Shown here in pieces: positions 35,389 through 48,300 of a stretch of 64,000 nt of DNA (position 1 is the first letter of the stretch; the number at the start of each line of letters is the position of its first letter). The notes beneath the pieces were generated by a model that worked only from the letters and a program-made list of their open reading frames with translations, had not been told where the DNA came from and made no database searches. The stretch lies in the NCBI GenBank assembly GCA_013420905.1, contig JAAXNY010000008.1, positions 2,542,001 through 2,606,000 of the forward strand, read 5' to 3'. The translations under genes were made by a program, and so were the position numbers. The stretch is from Collybia mongolica (taxonomy: Eukaryota; Basidiomycota; Agaricomycetes; Agaricales; Clitocybaceae).

Positions 35389-35920
35389 ATCAGCCGGAGT
35401 TCATTGACAGACGAAGGTGAGGCCCAGAATGCGTTGGATTGCAACGAGAACACCATGACGAATGTCCCTTATTATACACAAATTTAGAGCTTGAATGCCT
35501 ATCCTCTGTAACTTCAAAGATGATTTGATGTGTAATTGGTGTCGTTCAATGTGCGATGAACCTCCAGAGTTTGGACCGAGTAAAGTTGTATCACTGGTTG
35601 GCTCGCTCCCACGCTGCTCGCTACACTTGCGCAAATTGTGGCTCAACATTTGGAGCTTTCAAGTTGGGCTGGCGCGTCCTCCTCAAACCGGCGCCTCCCC
35701 ATGAGGACGGAAGCAGAGTAGAAGTAGAAATAACATTCAATTTCAATTTTTTACTTCGGGACGCCCAACCCGTCGTTGCGGCGCAAACCGCAACTTCACG
35801 GTTCGAGATGTTAAGGCAGACCTTGAAGACGATCCCACCATATTGGGGTACGTGGTATGTACATGAACAGCGGCATTGAATCCCCAACGTTGTGCAAGTT
35901 TCACATACCTGTATCCGACC

Positions 35921-37244
35921 TTACAGATAAAAATCATGTGTGTAATCCTCCGGCTCTTTGGCTCGCTCCACTGAAAGTATACCTCGGTCTCGGAGTAATG
36001 GCATCTTTCTCGGTACTTCCGAAAAATAATCCGTCTCGGGAGGTTCCTTGGTATCGTCTTCTTCATTCCAACTGAGAGGACGCAGCCTTGGATTGACACT
36101 TCTAGAAATAACTATCGTCACACTCTGGAGGTTAGGGAACTTACCCCCGGTAAGGAGGGCATCAAGAGAGGGCCAGACGGGACTGGTAAGCTTTCCCTGG
36201 ATCTGGCGCTCTCGGACACAAAGCTGGATAGAACCCCAGCCCCAGCAACGGTCGAGCTGGATAGAGAGGTGCCGCAGACCGCTCGCCCCTGTGTAGCTTT
36301 TAAGGGCAAGGATGAGCCATGATAGTGGGTCTTCTGCGGATTTACAGAAGCACCCTACTTGCAGGTGAAAGGATTCGAGGTGAGGCATACAATTGATTTC
36401 CACGGGTGCTGAAGGGAGCACGTCAGTCTGAAGACGTGTGAGAAAGAAGGCGGAGATGCGTACCAGGCCAGCGAGAGAAATCAAGTTTACTAGAGAATGA
36501 TTTGAGCGAGGAACCGGCGACCCCCATCAGAGATTGAAATATATCGAGAGTTTCAGGGTTCACGACTTCGACGGAAAGATCAATGAGCTGCGAAAACCCT
36601 AGCCCAGATTTTGGGTGTCCAAGGACACTCAGTATCGATTTGGCCGACCGCATGGACCCCATACCGATTTCCAACGACTTTAACTGCCCTTTGGCACCCG
36701 TAGGATTCTCAAGCGGTGGCGCTTCTGGGTAGCTGCGTCGTCGCATGCCGTCCATAGCAGAAAGGTAAAGGTTCTCCAATTGTATGAGGCTACTAAGATC
36801 TTCAAGGGGGAAGTCATGGACGCCAATAAAGCTCAGATTTTTGAGATGAGGGGATCTTAACAAGGAATATAGGGTGGATGTGAGTTCAATCGATAGAGTG
36901 TCCCAGAATATATATGAGAGGGCGAGGGATTGAAGAGACTGGAGGAGTGTGAGGATGTTCACGACGGCGACCTCTTCACACTGAACTAGGAGTCGCACGT
37001 TGGAGATGATTAGATGCCGGATGTAACGCGTAATTTCTGGGTTGGCATTGAGGACAGCGAGCAGACGTTGGCAAGGAAGTGGTTTGTGAAGTTTTATGGC
37101 GGCAAAGAGGTGTCGCCTGGCGGGTTGCAAAAACTGATGCCGTGAAACAAGTGCACAATGTTTTAGCGCATCTCTGTCGGCGCAGAGTTCCTCGATGACA
37201 TTGTCAATAATTTCTTGTGGAACGGCGGGTAGACGGCAGGACAT
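35921..37244 (-). CDS. F-box protein with leucine-rich region
   Basis: Two exons, 36464-37244 and 35921-36408, join to 422 residues across a 55-base GT-AG intron. The start is the ATG at 37244-37242 (MSCRLPAVPQEIIDNVIEEL), which opens directly into an F-box: ALKHCALVSRHQFLQPARRHLF follows in two blocks. The remainder has irregular leucine-rich segments (LLQSLQSLALSYIFW, LSSLIQLENLYLS, GLRHLSIQLDRC) typical of agaricomycete F-box/LRR-like proteins. The C terminus, YFSEVPRKMPLLRDRGILSV, is a recurring ending in this group. Probable SCF ubiquitin-ligase adaptor; substrate unknown. The long frames upstream of the ATG are not supported as coding. Confidence 0.8.
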
Positions 37245-37955
37245 TATGGATGAATAAAACGAAAAACAACTGAATGGAATTTCTATCACATACGGACTAC
37301 ATCAAGGCAAGTCCAAATCCCCCACAAAGTTGTCTGCGTGATCGACAAATGCTTCGAGGACCCAGGTCACGGTGCCAATCAGACGCGACCGGTGATATGT
37401 CGACTCTGAACGGAATAAACCAATGGCTGGAAAGTTCGGCACTGACTAGAACATATTGTGAATGAATAAGTGAGAAAAATATAAAGTGCAAGCCTAAGCG
37501 CAACTTTGCGGGAGCGGTCCATGTGACTAACGCGTTGCTGAGCCACAGGACAAATGCCAAATGGAATAAATCAAAACCAGAGAAAATGATGGTAAGTATG
37601 TACGTTAAAGGCATCTATGTCGGAGGCTCCAAGCTGAGGATATCATTCTGAGATGTGATATTGATCATATCAGACCTCGGTACTCATAATAAAAAGTGAT
37701 AAGCGTGTGCATCGGTCGTGTATGTACAACGCGAATAACTCGGAACCCATTCGTTCAGAATGGAGTATGGGGAAGGGTACCCGAGGAGACCTAGGAGACA
37801 TCGGCGCCCGTGTACAGAAGTGTATGAAGTTTACACAGAATATGCCTGTAGCTGTAAATCTGCCACCTGGTCCTGTCCACATCATGGCCAACAGATGGCT
37901 TTAAGATGAATGGTTAGGGATTACTAGGTATAAAACCCGCTGGAAACAACTTACC
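37245..37955. other. Intergenic, weak short frame only
   Basis: 711 bases between the F-box gene and COG8. A minus-strand frame from an ATG at 37614 encodes two hydrophobic stretches (LTYILTIIFSGFDLF and LRLGLHFIFFSLI) over about 100 residues. It could be a tiny membrane protein but has no other support, and it also lies where the F-box promoter should be. Confidence 0.3.
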
Positions 37956-39698
37956 TCATTCACCTGTCAACCCTTTCCATTCTGTGATCAACAACCCAAG
38001 CCGTTCGTCACCCCCAATCTCTTGCTCTGTAATAGCATAGACACCCTCAAGCAAACCCCTCCTCACAAATGGAACAAATACTTGAAAGTATATGTCACCA
38101 TTTGCCTTGGAGATTCTACGCTCTCTTTGCTTCTCTCCCTCTTTCTCTTCGTCTGCATTATCCCCATTTACCTTAGACTCTCCCACCCATTCCCTCAAAT
38201 ACTCAGCCAAAACCTCCCCACCTTCCGCCAACACGTCATCCAACACTTTGGCCAGATCCTCGATGATTGCCACAGGTGCGAGCATTCTTAAAGAATTCAA
38301 CACGCCCAATAGCGAATTTGTGTGTTCTGCAAGTGGGGGGTAAGATGTTAGTACTTGTGGAGGTATGTGTGCTGGACCACGCGTTGTCGAAGTCGGAATA
38401 TTTGGTGGTGAATCGGCTAGCGATGGGATGGTGAGCCACTCCGAGGGACGATGTTTGCATTTTGAGGAGACAGACTTGACCCACGCCTCACCTACGTTCC
38501 TCAAGTCCATACTCACGCTATCCAACACGGCTTGCTCTACGATACCGCCGAGGACGCCACGAAAGTCGAGCCCTACGCGTGCAAATGCAGCGGCACAATA
38601 CGACAACTGTGTCACCAGTGGAGGAAGAAGTGAAAGGGAGAGAAGAGGCAATGTAGATCGTAGCAGCGGCAGCAGATTGGACGAGATAAGAGAGGTGGTG
38701 AGAAGCGGCAAGAGGGTGGTGGGAGGCTCTGGGAGAGGAAGCGGGGACGATGTATTTGCTGGTTTGGATGATTGTTGCTCTAGAAATATTGTGGAATATT
38801 GTGTAACAATGTCATAAACACCTTCCCTCCATGCATCGATGTATTTTTTGAGATAGCGTGCTACGTCTTCCTTCTCCCTGTCAGACATCAAACGATGGCC
38901 TTTGTCATCGCCACTGGGAGTCGTCAGACGATATATATCCCGCGACATAGGATCAAGGATGCCTGTGAGGCATGCTAAACGCCCCGAGAGAAACGCCAGT
39001 GCTAACTGCTCTTCACTCGAAATACCATCTGCCTCTTCAAAGGCGTTCATTTTACGCAAAAAATTTATGGCTTTCCACAAGGTGGGAAGTTTCCGGTTGG
39101 GTTCATGCAGAGTCGTGAGAAGCGAAGACAGCATCTGTGTTATTGAATGTTGGACTTCTGCTTGGATGGAGGCGAGTATTGGTGGTGCATTTTGGCCAAG
39201 GGAAAGCGAGGTAGCATGGTTCGCGAGCGAGAGGGCTTCAGAGAAGTAACCATTTCGTACACATGTATCAATCAAAAGAGGTATATCGAGAAGATCTTTG
39301 AGCTTTTCGTGTTGGTCGAGAACAACACGCGCCTTATTTCTCTGGTGCAAGATTGCATCGGTCCGAGTTCGCCACGCCGTAGCAGATTCCTCGAGCGACG
39401 GGAGACTTGTGGTTAAAAGAGCCTCTAATGATGTTGAAAGTAATTTAAGTGAGTCTGTTAGCGCAGTGGTTGTGCTATGGAGCTCAAGAAATGTTGGGTA
39501 TGATGTATGTGTGAGCGAGGTGAGGCTAGAAGTTAGATGGTGAGCTTGAGTTTGGAGAGCACTAGGTTCCGAGAGCAGAGTTGTCAGGGGGAGAGTGGTA
39601 AGATAGTTGAGATATGCTTTGGATGAAGGGGAGGGTGGGTTGGGGAGAATATCGACAAAGGGGTCTGCCAAAATCTCGACCGGCGCGTCGTCAACCAT
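37956..39698 (-). CDS. COG8: Conserved oligomeric Golgi complex subunit 8 (Dor1-like)
   Basis: Peripheral Golgi tethering subunit needed for retrograde vesicle traffic and glycosyltransferase retention. It is a single exon of 580 residues. The start is the ATG at 39698-39696 (MVDDAPVEILADPF); an upstream in-frame extension to 39716 begins with a non-ATG codon and is not used. The N-terminal Dor1 region is recognised from YLNYLTTLPLTTLL, an array of coiled heptads, then KLKDLLDIPLLIDTCVRNGY, EALSLANHATSLS, AFLSGRLACLTGILD and the YLKKYIDAWREGVYDIVTQY segment. The C-terminal half is helical with a low-complexity Pro/Leu stretch (about 38640-38760). Length is close to fungal and animal COG8. Absence of introns is notable beside its intron-rich neighbours. 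Confidence 0.9.
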   Translation of the reverse strand: MVDDAPVEILADPFVDILPNPPSPSSKAYLNYLTTLPLTTLLSEPSALQTQAHHLTSSLTSLTHTSYPTFLELHSTTTALTDSLKLLSTSLEALLTTSLPSLEESATAWRTRTDAILHQRNKARVVLDQHEKLKDLLDIPLLIDTCVRNGYFSEALSLANHATSLSLGQNAPPILASIQAEVQHSITQMLSSLLTTLHEPNRKLPTLWKAINFLRKMNAFEEADGISSEEQLALAFLSGRLACLTGILDPMSRDIYRLTTPSGDDKGHRLMSDREKEDVARYLKKYIDAWREGVYDIVTQYSTIFLEQQSSKPANTSSPLPLPEPPTTLLPLLTTSLISSNLLPLLRSTLPLLSLSLLPPLVTQLSYCAAAFARVGLDFRGVLGGIVEQAVLDSVSMDLRNVGEAWVKSVSSKCKHRPSEWLTIPSLADSPPNIPTSTTRGPAHIPPQVLTSYPPLAEHTNSLLGVLNSLRMLAPVAIIEDLAKVLDDVLAEGGEVLAEYLREWVGESKVNGDNADEEKEGEKQRERRISKANGDIYFQVFVPFVRRGLLEGVYAITEQEIGGDERLGLLITEWKGLTGE

Positions 39699-41679
39699 GC
39701 TTGTCGCTTGGGACAAACAAGTTCGGAATCATCGGATGCGGGCTTTACTCTCTCTCATTTACCACAACCACCACAATCAACATCGATATCCGCCGAGCCT
39801 GAACACCTATACATAACGGTCTGAAGGAACCGTACGGAACTACACATCTGAGGGATAAAGTGGGCTCGGTATTCTGTACGAGCCATTTCTCACCACGAAC
39901 TAGATTGTTCCCTAACAACATGCGTCAGGCACATTGTTTCACAAGCATATCCCACACAATATCATCCTGAAATGCATGCGTGATTACATACATTCGTTTC
40001 TACGATGCATCACCGAGGATCCCCAATGAGCGTACACAGGTTACCGTGCCTCGGGCTGAGGAATTATCAAGGCGATATAACCCTTCCGTGTCGCGTGCAT
40101 AGACATCGCGAGAGGGAATTATTGATTGTGCTGGTCTGTCAGTCCTCCAGGGGTGACTTTGACATCGGCCAGGCGCCAGCAGGCACCTGTTCCTGTAAGG
40201 TTGTCTTGGGACTTTTTTGATTTTTTGTGAGTTGACATGTACAGGACCCTTTGCTTGGCTTTTCGACACTGACGAGCAAATTTTTCTGCAATCCACTCTG
40301 CTTATACATTGGATGTTCTATAACCAGTTTCCAGGCCTTAGAGTCTGTGCCCTGGATCCTGAATTCTGGACCATCTTTTGATCATAGGTCGAACAGAGTT
40401 CTATCTATTGCCGACCACCTGATTGACTGACAAAGGCGTCGATTTGAGTGTAGCTCTAGACTGTTACACGACGGCAAACACTTTCATGACCTAGGCTTGA
40501 GATAAGTATGTTCTTGTACATGAAGAATGAAAGAAGTGGAAGTGGGCAATAGGTCATCGAACGGTCGCTCCCAGAGATAACTCCATTTACGGCGGTCTAG
40601 ATGTAACCGTGTTCTAGACCGACCCGACACAATTCAGTTATCTTCACTGTTGCACGCTCTAAGGGCGCCGCAGGGGGCCAAGAACATCCTATTCACTTCT
40701 GGTGCGCACATATCTTTCTAAGACTCGTGATCATATCTTGAGTTCAACTAATCAAGTGGGTGTTTGGGATCGTAAAGGGACTTGATGTTGGTGATCCGTA
40801 GTATTGTCTGTGTAAGGTCATGATTATGGTGTCATTTATTGATCCATCTTGTGATTGACCTCATTGTTCACTTTTTCGCAGTCTACTCCTTCATGTTATG
40901 GAGCCACTGGGTTGAGAGTATGGTTTTCGTCGTGGCACGGTTTGATCCTATACGATCGGCATATCCACGTGTTGCTGTTTCCGCGTGAGCGCTTGAGAGC
41001 CTCCTACTTTTCTTCCAGGGCGACGGCAAACATCCCGGATCCTCTTATGGTCGATTTCCAAAACTGGTGTTATCAATCGGAACGTCGGTCCCTAAACTGT
41101 TGCAGTATTTTTTAAAGGTCAACTTATACCACGGTCCAAGTCAAGCTAGTCAAGGTTGACCTACTTGTATTTTTCTTTTCGACTGGCCCCAGGTTCCTAG
41201 CCAATATCCACACTAAACATACAACTCACGGGATACGGAGAATCGATCGGATCGGGAAGCTCAGACTCGCACCCGCTCAACACGTACGGCATACCGCCTA
41301 TGTCTATTTTTACAGGTTTGCAACTTCACCCCATTAGATCCGGATAGGAACGGGAAGCAACCTCGGATAATTTGTTGACATTGACAGGATAGATCACAAA
41401 CGTACTAATGGTGTTACTTGCGAGGAAGCAGGATCAGACCTTACTCTGAAACCTACTGGTAGTTCCCGTGAACAACCCGGGCCCTTTTGCATTCTTGAAA
41501 ACTGAGGTACCCCACATGTACAAGCCACATATCTTCTTTCGTTAATGCACCGCCACTCAATGGCTCCTTCCGAATATTTTTTTGTGTTTATATAAAGGCT
41601 CACTCACCTCCCCCACACGCCCACCCCAACTCGGGAACCTTTAATCTATAAAGTAGGTTCGCCTTAACATCGCGCTCTA
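39699..41679. other. Gene-poor stretch, nothing supported
   Basis: About 2 kb upstream of both COG8 and the next F-box gene, so it holds at least two promoters. I scanned both strands and found no spliced frame with a recognisable domain and no obvious repeat. A 40855-41115 frame on the plus strand has no domain and no upstream ATG context that would make it credible. Confidence 0.4.
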
Positions 41680-43314
41680 ATGGTACGTTATTTCGCTCTT
41701 CATGCATCAACACCGTGCTGACACGGCATCTTTTAGAAGTCTAGTCCCCCGGTAGAATGCTCCCTTTGTCGACAGGCGAAGCAGGGATTACTTTCCGAAA
41801 TGTCGATACCTAAATACCTTCTATCCTCCAACGACGTCCCGACAGCGGCCGAAATTGCTCGCATGAATCGTGAAATCATGGAAGGGACAAGAGTAATGGA
41901 AGATATGGACGCCGCGTCGATTTATCTTACAGAAGCTCTTCGACGTCTGGACATTATACGAGAAGCGCTAGCGACGCGCCTCCATGGGTGCAGACGTGTT
42001 CTTAGCCCTATTCGAAAACTTCCTGTGGAGATTTTAGTAGAGATCTTCCTGTACGCGTCAGGAACGAGCGAGCCGCGGGCGGTGAAGGAAGAGCTCCCAA
42101 TGTTGATGAGATCCCATAGGTACCTCATGGGCGTCTGCCGACGTTGGAGAGAGATCGCTATATCCTTACAGGATCTGTGGACGTCCATTGATATTAAGCT
42201 GGGTTTTAGAGACAGCGAAACCTCACTCCATAATCTTGCATGCCTCGTCGACCTCCACCTGCAGCGTTCCAAATCCGCTTCTCTCTATATCAATCTTATA
42301 TCCCGGAATGAGGCGAATGTCCGGCCATTCATAGAAGCCCTAGCGCCCCATTCTTCACGATGGCAATTCGCCCACATTGCAGTACCCGCCGCATCATTAC
42401 AAAGGCTCATCGGAATCAAAGGATCTCTCGATCGTTTGTCCAGGCTTGACCTTTCTGTATCTGACTCCCACAGTCCAGACCCGGCGGTATTTGAGATGTT
42501 CGAATTCGCACCATTGCTCTCTAGCCTTAAACTGTCGACCTTCGTGTCTGGACAACAGTCTGTTCCTTGGTCGCAGCTGACACGACTGGAATTATCATTG
42601 TCGGTGTCACAAGCCTTGATCGTATTGTCCTTTGTTCCCCACATCACCGAATGCCTCCTCTCGTGTGAACACAAAACATTTGATAATCTTAACACACCCC
42701 TCCCTGTCACCCTCGCTCACCTTCGTTTCCTCCACATTGACGGCTTTTTTGGATCGAGTATCAGCGTGTTATCTTTTCTCACAACGCCCGTCCTGGAATC
42801 ATTCTCGTTAAATGTTCTGTCTTTACAGCTACTGGACAAAGACACCATGGAAACCACGGATCTCATAGAGACCCTTCTGCCCTTCGTCCAGCGGTCATCT
42901 CAGACGCTCAAGGACCTCACTCTGTATGGAAGTTCTATGGAAGAGGAGGTATTTACAGCTCTTCTTCAACTAACACCGAACCTTCGGCGCCTCTCTTTCG
43001 ACGATCATTCTGGCCTCATCACATCCGAAGTTGTACAACCTCAACTTGCGTATGACCCCGATTCTCCAATCTACCTTATACCCCTCCTTGAATCAATCAG
43101 AGTTAACGTCATTCCTACCAAGCGTTTTCCACAATTTGACAGCGAAGTATTTGTCGACATGATTGAGTCGCGATGGAGAAGTCCCATTGGAGAGAATTTA
43201 CCTCAGATCCGAGCAGTTACGATCATTGATAACAAGGCTGATTCAACAAACTTGGCTTACACACGGCTAAAGGGTTTTCAGCAAGAGGGGCTCCAGTTAA
43301 ATCTTTCAGCGTGA
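41680..43314 (+). CDS. F-box protein with ATG-only first exon
   Basis: Probable SCF adaptor. The frame of the main exon is open upstream of the internal ATG at 41800, through KSSPPVECSLCRQAKQGLLS, back to an AG acceptor at 41736. A GTACGT donor lies directly after an ATG at 41680-41682, giving a three-base first exon and a 54-base intron (41683-41736). The spliced protein is 526 residues. It has an N-terminal CSLC pair, a coiled helix (IARMNREIMEG to RLDIIREAL), then the F-box VLSPIRKLPVEILVEIFLY with VCRRWREIAISLQDLWTSI, followed by about 350 residues of leucine-rich repeats. This N-terminal layout (short Cys motif, coil, F-box) is typical of the large agaricomycete F-box family. Start at 41800 is the fallback if the tiny exon is wrong. 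Confidence 0.85.
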
Positions 43315-43519
43315 CGGATAGCATTATTCACTTAATCCATGATCGGACTCCATCACATCGACCGCTTGTACATATATCACTCTTCAATTGAGCTACGTGG
43401 ATTCGTATACTTTATTGGCCAATATAATCCATATATTCTTATGCACATCATATAACATAACATTTGACGGCTTATAGGTGTGAAATTATTACCTACTAAA
43501 AGATTAGATATCAAGATTC

Positions 43520-45099
43520 TCAAGGAGGGGGTGGTGGAGCATCACTCGAGGGTGCTGGTGCAGTTCCGCCTGAATAACCTTGGGCAGCGTAATACTGACT
43601 GTACTGCTGTTGTTGCGATGCGGCCCACTCCTTGAATTGGGATGACTTGACATCGTAGCCATATGCCGCCCTGTTTTAAAACGTGAGCATGTGTTGGGTG
43701 AATTAAATGATGAAGCATACCAATAAGCCGCATATGCGTCTTGGCTGGCAGCGTCGGTTCCGGGTGGTGGTGCCTGGCCGAACTGAGATGAGTCGTATCC
43801 ATTGGTCGGTGGGGGTGAGCCGCTTGCGTCGGGTGGGGGAGGTGGCTGCTCCCCAGGCGGTGGTGGGGGCGGAGCATTGGCTGGTGGTGGAGGTGCGTAT
43901 CCCTAAAGGAGCGCGACGGGAGGAAGTTAGTATAATTTAATCCTCGAATCGAATCTAGTTGTTAGGTCAAATGCTCGACGAAGAGGTGGAAGAACTAAAT
44001 AGAATACCGGAATTTGAGGGGAAAACCTACCGCCATAGCACTATACGCAGCATATTGGGCTTGCGCCTGATGAAGCTCCATTTGTTGTTGGTGCACAATG
44101 GCTTGCATTTTGGCATGTTCAGAACGGACCACAAGGAGAAGGTCTTCTGTAAGCGCTTTGGCTCGGGCTACCTGAGTCTCTTCCGGACTCCTGTACTGGT
44201 GTAAGTGAGGAGGTAAATCCTTCAAAACGGACATACGTGATGTGGATGTATAACGGTTCGTCACTTTCACGGCCGGTTTCTTGATCAATGAACCCAGATC
44301 CCATCCCTTTAATCTGTACCCGAGTCCCCGTTTCCTGTTGTATGTATTTGACAAACGAACCCTATCGGGAAGATGACGCGATTTAGAATTTTTGTGGATC
44401 GAAAAGACTGGAGTTGATTTACACTTGGACCTACCACCTTGGCACGGACGTTGAAGTTTCGAATAGTTTCTAGGTTCACAGGAAGCTTTTCTTCCGGCCA
44501 TTTACGCTATGATAAGGGAAAATGAATATACAGGGAAGAGTTGAGGAAATATGATGTACCTTTTCCTTCAGTCGGTCTTTCTTATCCTCCACAAGCGAAC
44601 CCAAATCTATCGCAATAAGCTCGTTTACTTTATCAATAGCTTTTTGCAGAATCTCGGGTGTTTTCGCTGCAATATGCAGGTATAAAGGAGGATCTTTTTC
44701 TGTGGCCTTGGCCCGATCCGGATACCATACCCCTTTCGTGCTTACCGATGCCCCAGTTTCCTCAAGTATCTGGAAGGCACATAGCCGATTTAGTAAACGT
44801 GGTATGTTCATCCAATGATTGGGTTGGCTTGCCTGAGTCTGGGTTGAACCCTTTGTCAACATGTACCTATTCCGCACGTCATTTATATCAATATCTTTGG
44901 TAAAGTCTCCTTCGTGATCTCCCAAGCCGGGGCCTATGGCTCCGCTCGCGATTTGCGCAGCGATCTTTGTTGCAATCGCTGCGGCGGCAGCGGCAGCGTC
45001 CGAAGCTGGCCTGCTCTCTTTTTCCTCAGCCTTGGCTGGGGCGGCAGCAGAGTCATCGGGTAGAGGTCCTGGTTGATCCCATTTTCGTTTAGAGGACAT
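43520..45099 (-). CDS. KH-domain splicing-associated protein (KHDC4/BLOM7-like)
   Basis: RNA-binding protein expected to act with the spliceosome in the nucleus. The start is the ATG at 45099-45097 (MSSKRKWDQPGPLPDD). An Ala-rich stretch precedes DINDVRNRYMLTKGSTQ, a hallmark of this family. A first KH-like region follows (EETGASVSTKGVWYPD, PLYLHIAAKTPEILQKAIDK). The main KH domain is spread over three exons: NFNVRAKVVG, then GSFVKYIQQETGTRVQIKGM and GSGFIDQETGRESDEPLYIH, then SPEETQVARAKALTEDLL. The C terminus is Pro/Gln/Tyr-rich (YAAYWAAYGYDV; SQQQQYSQYYAAQGY) and ends in PPPPP, stop at 43522-43520. The order matches human KHDC4 rather than SF1/BBP, which has zinc knuckles that are absent here. 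About five introns. Confidence 0.85.
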
Positions 45100-45357
45100 T
45101 TTATATAGTGTAATTTGCGACGAAAGCTGACAGTGAGTGTTGTGGGGGCGTAGAGTCAGTGGTTTGGATGAAAGAAATTGAAGTGACAGTGTTGTGACGC
45201 AAAGAAGTCCGCGTGACAGGCTCTCAGAGAGAAAAAATCTGGTTTCTCATGTAAGGATTGTAGCAAGTGTGGTATGATGATAGAGGGTATGTGAAACATG
45301 TCTAAATAACTACGGGATACATTATAAGGTGATGTACATACATGTCCTGGTTTGAGA

Positions 45358-48300
45358 TTATGCTCTATATGTGGGGCGAAATTGTGGTGATCGTGGAGGT
45401 GAAAATGAAGGGAAAAACGTTGCAGTTGTGGGCGAAGCCAGCGACCCGGGGAGATAAATTGGTATGGTGGGAATTAATTCAAATACATGCAATGTGATAG
45501 GCCTTGGCTGCCGTCCAGCGCTTTGAGCTGATAGGCCATTTAGTTTGAGGACAGCATGGACGCGTGCCTCTTGAACCATTTGATCCTCAGATACATCTCC
45601 GGGGATCAGAACGTTATTCAAGCTGAGCCCGCGACCGTCCCAGATGCAGCGGATATCATTGCCGGGGATGATTTGGGCGAGACGTCCGGTTTCGACATGA
45701 CGAATTTCGATGAACCGAGGGTCGAAAAGCAAAATGTATGGTGCATGGAAAGCGACATTGGCAGCGGTACCTTCCCATTCAATGGTACTAGATACTCGAC
45801 TAGGATCGCCATTGTTGTTGACGTAAATTCCAAACTCTGAGAATAACATTAGTGACTAGCAATGTGTGTTTAATGGGATAAATACCGTCATAGCAAAGGA
45901 GAAATTCATCCTCTTTGGACCGTACAATGCCCACGGGACGACATGTGTCGAATCGCTTTAGTAGTGTGGCAAGGCGAGAGTCTTTTCGTTGAGGAAACGT
46001 CACGCCCTTAACACTGAAACAGATATTAGGTCTGTGAACTATACTCCTTCGAAAGGACGGCGTACGTATCAATATCCAAAATATCAAAACCCCTGGAGCA
46101 CAAGACCGCGACTTTTGCTTTAAAGAAAATTAGATCATAGGATTCGCCTGGCAGGGAAAATGTTTTCCGATGCCGAAACCATTCCGTTTTCGATCCGGGT
46201 ATGAACCGTCCAATTCCTAACCCAGGTTTGACTTTTTCGTTTATCCGGTCAATCACAGGTTCGAGGACATGGAAAATACTGTCGTTCTGCTCTGAGTCAG
46301 CTCTCTGGGTTCGACATATGAATAGGGAAGCACTCACCCCCCTCTTCCTCATATATATGACGTTCGTGCGGCCATGTACATTACCAACGCTGAAGAACGA
46401 AACCTCTTTGTTCCTGTTCAATTTCTGAGGGGTTGGTGATGCGTTTGAAGGCTGATTTGGCGTTGCGGGGACAAGGGCTTCAATATGATATGCAAACAGA
46501 TTCTTCAAAAAGGAATTTTGGTAAGCATATTGGTGCCAAGCATGAGAAACCCACTTTGTCCGCCAATACCAAGAAGAGGCCAAAATCATCGAGCATAGTA
46601 CATTGAGTGACCATCTTAAGGTGCAGTACTCGTCGCATCGCTTCATACAATAAATTCAGCTTTGAGTCGATGGACAGTGTCGGGAAGCTCACAATGTGAA
46701 TCATGACGAAAGCCGATCCAAACCCCCTCAGCGCAACCAATAGCAACAAGCCCGCGGCCGTCTGGTGTGTCTTCAGCGGGTATCAGGATAATTCCTGTAC
46801 GGGAATAAGAAAACAACGTACTAAACGGTATAGAGCAAGTGACAGGTCCGGTGATTGTACCACCCTCACTCCATGGTATAACAGGACTTGCAGGGTTCGC
46901 AGATACAGTAAATGTATCGATGCTAAGTGTTTCGCCCTCAAAAATTTTGTTGGACTCTTGAACAACCTTCCGCAACCCCAGAGCTTCATCTAGCTTCTGT
47001 TTCCATTCTGCACGGACCTTTGAAGACTCGGCATACAAAACACAAGGTCCGCCAAGTCGACCATTATGGTATATTCTAAAGGGGTACAGCATGCGAGAAT
47101 CCCCATTGTCAGAGTGCCCGCCAGACGCACTCGATGCAGAAGAATGGCCACTTCGAATGTGGGGGATGGTGCCTCGGGGAATCACTGGTTCATTGAAGCT
47201 GACCAAAGAGAGTAGATCAAGGGGTATCGGCTAGGGTAGTTTTAGAAACGTTTCACAGATTTAAAAAACCAACTGACTCGACGATCGAGGTGATATCTTG
47301 CAATTCCACCACCCTCAACAACCTTGGTCATAACAACTAATCATCCGTCAGGCTAAGAAGGAAAAACCATGGAAGCTACGTACGATAGTTGTCAAACAAG
47401 AGAACAAAGAGTTCGTTCCACCCGTTCCGTTCTGACCCATTATCAGGCTTCCGCGCAAGCTTCCCAGTGTGAATCAAGGACCGCATCTCATTAAGGAGAT
47501 CCATATCCTACTCGACGATCAAATAAAGCCAACAAGGAACTAGTTTGGTACGAACAATTGATTCTCCGACCTTGTGAACAAGGTTTGCGTTGTATGTCCA
47601 AAGATTTACCTTCTGTTTTGAGGATAAGACTCCTGGCTCCACTTCACGGCCGAGGGCCTTAATAACTTCAACAATATGCGGAATGGCCTCTTTGTCTTCG
47701 TGCGCGTTAGATGTTAGGTCAAACATCCTTTTGAGCAAAACTTCATAGCGAAGCAACCTTGGGATTGGTTGGTTGATAAAGCTCTTCATATCCAGTTGAT
47801 GGGTATCCGGATGCTTCATGGTATTCTATCGAGTGGTGAGTGAAAGGATAAAGTGAACAATAGATCAACGAACTTCGGCGAATCTTCTAAAAGCTGGATT
47901 ATTCTCCATCTCATGGTCAAGTCGATAGGCCGCTATGGGGTAATTCGGAATATACTCCATATAAGCTTCACGGAAATTCAGCGCGGCGTCGAAAATGGCA
48001 ACAGTAATACTGCGCACTGTTGGGTGCTCTTGAAATTGAATATCATGGAAAGTGTCGACCAATCGACGATGGTGGGCGTGCAGCTCGGCAAAATTATGGA
48101 AAACATCTTGGATGAACATGTCCAGTTTATCATGAGGTATGATTGGTGGGTCGGCATTTCGAAGGGGCTGAATGTATATCTATAATGAATGGAATCATAT
48201 TGCCCGCCAAGAGAGAGAGGACTACGTACTGCCTCGATGTTCTCCAGATCTCTTACATACGTCATTTCGCCCTTGATAAGCTCAAAAATGACCCTAAAAT

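Noticed and set aside
37956..39716. Extended COG8 start at 39716
   Set aside because: The codon there is TTG; the first ATG in frame is at 39698 and fits the conserved start.
39699..41679. Search for a transposable element or hidden gene in this gap
   Set aside because: No terminal repeats, transposase or reverse-transcriptase motifs and no consistent spliced frame were visible.
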